Assembly: GCA_016193365.1 (NCBI GenBank)
Contig: JACPSI010000157.1
Location: 1-51,943 of the forward strand
Direction of reading: 5' to 3'
DNA from: Ignavibacteriales bacterium
Lineage (GTDB): Bacteria; Bacteroidota; Ignavibacteria; UBA10030
DNA length: 51,943 nucleotides
This document shows positions 50,937 through 51,943 of the stretch, one piece after another. The position numbers were made by a program, and so were the translations under genes. Numbering within the stretch: position 1 is the stretch's first letter; each line of letters opens with the position of its first letter. The notes under the pieces are model-generated. The model searched no databases and was not told the origin of the DNA. It saw only the letters and a list, made by a program, of their open reading frames with translations.

Positions 50937-51943
50937 ATGGATCTGCGAAAGACAATGTTTTTTGTGGTCGCAGGGGCCATGCTGTTCAGCATGGATGCGA
51001 CATCGCAGCTAGTTAATATCAACACCAGTGGCGGTTTCGAAGGGAGTTTGCCGTCGTACTGGACGAAAGGGAACGAGCCTTCGGGGTCGACGCTGACGTG
51101 GGCGACGGATCAGTCGGTATCGTTAGGTCGATCGCTGAAGATCACCAAGTCGGCGACGAGCGATTCTGCGGCCTGGGTGTCGGAGAATATGGTGGATTAC
51201 TGGTCGGAGCGTCACTTTGCGAACGTGGACATGAAGATCGGTGCCTGGGTGAAGACGCAGGGAGTGAACACGAACCCGACGGCGGATTCGCTACGGTGGT
51301 ATATCGCGTATACGTTTTATGACAGTGCCGGTGTGCTGATCGGTCGGACGAAGCTGCCGATTGACCAGAGTGTGGCGACGAGTACAGGATTTGTCGCGGA
51401 CACGAACGCAGTGGGAGAGACAGTGCTGCCGAAGGATTCGTGGAAGACGATCATCAGTTTTGTGGCTGGAAAGAATGCCACGGGAACGGTCTGGGCGGAC
51501 AACTTCATCCTCTACGGACGTGGTGGAGCCTGGGCTGGACAGAATTGGAACTCGGGTGTCGGTGTGCCAACGGGGTGGACCTACTGGTTGCCGCCGAACG
51601 GCGGGAACGACGGTCTGCTTGCGAACGGTTTTGAGAACACGCGGCTGACCACGGAGACGTCGCATTCAGGGTTATCTTCACTCAAGTTCGACCTTCCCTT
51701 GAACCGGCAACCGCATGACGCCTTCGTCGGTACAAGACGTTATCTCTTGACTGGAACCGCGACGGGTCTTGTCGCTCCTCCCCATCAAGCCGCGGGAGAT
51801 ATATCAGCCCTGCTTGATGCCAAAGCCGGCGATGTGTTGCGCATCAGCGTCTGGATCAAGGCGAGTAATCTGGTGCCGGACTCAGCGGCGTTGTATCCGG
51901 TGACGTGGGCAGTGGGATTCACGCCTGGATTCTGGAAGGGGAA
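50937..51943 (+). CDS. Large secreted protein with carbohydrate-binding-like domains (3' partial)
   Basis: The ATG at 50937 follows a strong AAGGAGG site, and the frame stays open to the window end (335 codons). A signal peptide (MDLRKTMFFVVAGAMLFSMD, cleavage near SQ at 23-24) precedes two similar segments. The first starts near SGGFEGSLPSYWTKGNEP, with SLGRSLKITKS. The second starts near VGVPTGWTYWLPPNGG, with THSG-like SHSGLSSLKFDL and VLRISVWIKASNL. The pattern N/FE...W...G..SL.. resembles jelly-roll CBM4/9-type modules. In this organism a T9SS sorting domain may lie at the missing C-terminus; that is inference. No terminator separates it clearly from the LacI gene 138 bp upstream. Confidence 0.8.
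   Translation, partial: MDLRKTMFFVVAGAMLFSMDATSQLVNINTSGGFEGSLPSYWTKGNEPSGSTLTWATDQSVSLGRSLKITKSATSDSAAWVSENMVDYWSERHFANVDMKIGAWVKTQGVNTNPTADSLRWYIAYTFYDSAGVLIGRTKLPIDQSVATSTGFVADTNAVGETVLPKDSWKTIISFVAGKNATGTVWADNFILYGRGGAWAGQNWNSGVGVPTGWTYWLPPNGGNDGLLANGFENTRLTTETSHSGLSSLKFDLPLNRQPHDAFVGTRRYLLTGTATGLVAPPHQAAGDISALLDAKAGDVLRISVWIKASNLVPDSAALYPVTWAVGFTPGFWKG

Noticed and set aside
1-51943. CRISPR array, insertion sequence or prophage
   Set aside because: No regularly spaced direct repeats, no transposase, integrase or phage structural genes were seen; the repeats present are short palindromes or small tandem units.

Overview
This 51.9 kb window is chromosomal and gene-dense, with nearly all genes on the + strand. 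It looks like a member of the Bacteroidota/Chlorobiota/Ignavibacteriota group. The evidence is a full-length SprA/Sov-type outer-membrane translocon of the type IX secretion system (T9SS), followed directly by a PorX-type response regulator with a PglZ domain. By eye the GC content is intermediate (about 50%). One promoter (49627-49655) matches the ordinary sigma-70 consensus rather than the TTTG/TAnnTTTG pattern of classical Bacteroidetes, so an Ignavibacteria-like relative is my best guess. There is no transposase, integrase, CRISPR array or rRNA.

Layout. (1) 1-2034: the end of a hybrid histidine kinase, then a response regulator carrying an HPt domain. (2) 2268-10956: sprA and porX, separated by about 190 bp holding three copies of a short palindrome. 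(3) 10960-19072: a housekeeping block with tsaE, tsaB, accD, arginase, panC, a GlmU-like pyrophosphorylase without the acetyltransferase half, a small secreted protein, a LytR_C-domain protein, rsfS and argS. (4) 19391-41925: an exopolysaccharide/O-antigen-type locus. It holds nucleotide-sugar genes (RmlC-like cupin, RmlB, WecB), export and chain-length proteins (SLBB protein, Wzz), a Wzy-like polymerase, a Wzx-like flippase, two FkbM methyltransferases, several GT2 and GT4 glycosyltransferases, a WbaP/WcaJ-type initiating transferase, a DegT aminotransferase, a dolichyl-phosphate-mannose-synthase-like GT2, and a GT2 fused to a degenerate initiating-transferase domain. (5) 41942-47847: accA, a thioesterase, a Trm112-like protein, a second flippase, a DUF1385 protein, prfA and a DUF2442/DUF4160 pair. 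(6) 47872-49214, minus strand: tadA, a membrane protein with an isolated HisKA-like helix and no ATPase domain, and tRNA-Arg(UCG). (7) 49749-end: a LacI-family regulator with a clear promoter and two operator-like sites, then the start of a large secreted protein that runs off the window.

How the parts fit. The surface theme is strong: T9SS translocon, T9SS regulator, polysaccharide synthesis and export, and a secreted protein that may be a T9SS or carbohydrate-binding cargo. Inside the polysaccharide locus are two decayed genes. One is a frameshifted four-helix-bundle (23S rRNA intervening-sequence type) gene bordered by inverted repeats. The other is a frameshifted chimera joining the N-terminal half of a WbaP-like transferase to the C-terminal half of a GT4 glycosyltransferase, next to its intact paralogue. 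Several families of short palindromic repeats sit in the gaps between genes. I find no single clearly new system. The best candidates for follow-up are the palindromes between sprA and porX, the GT2/degenerate-PHPT fusion, the chimeric gene and the ATPase-less HisKA membrane protein.
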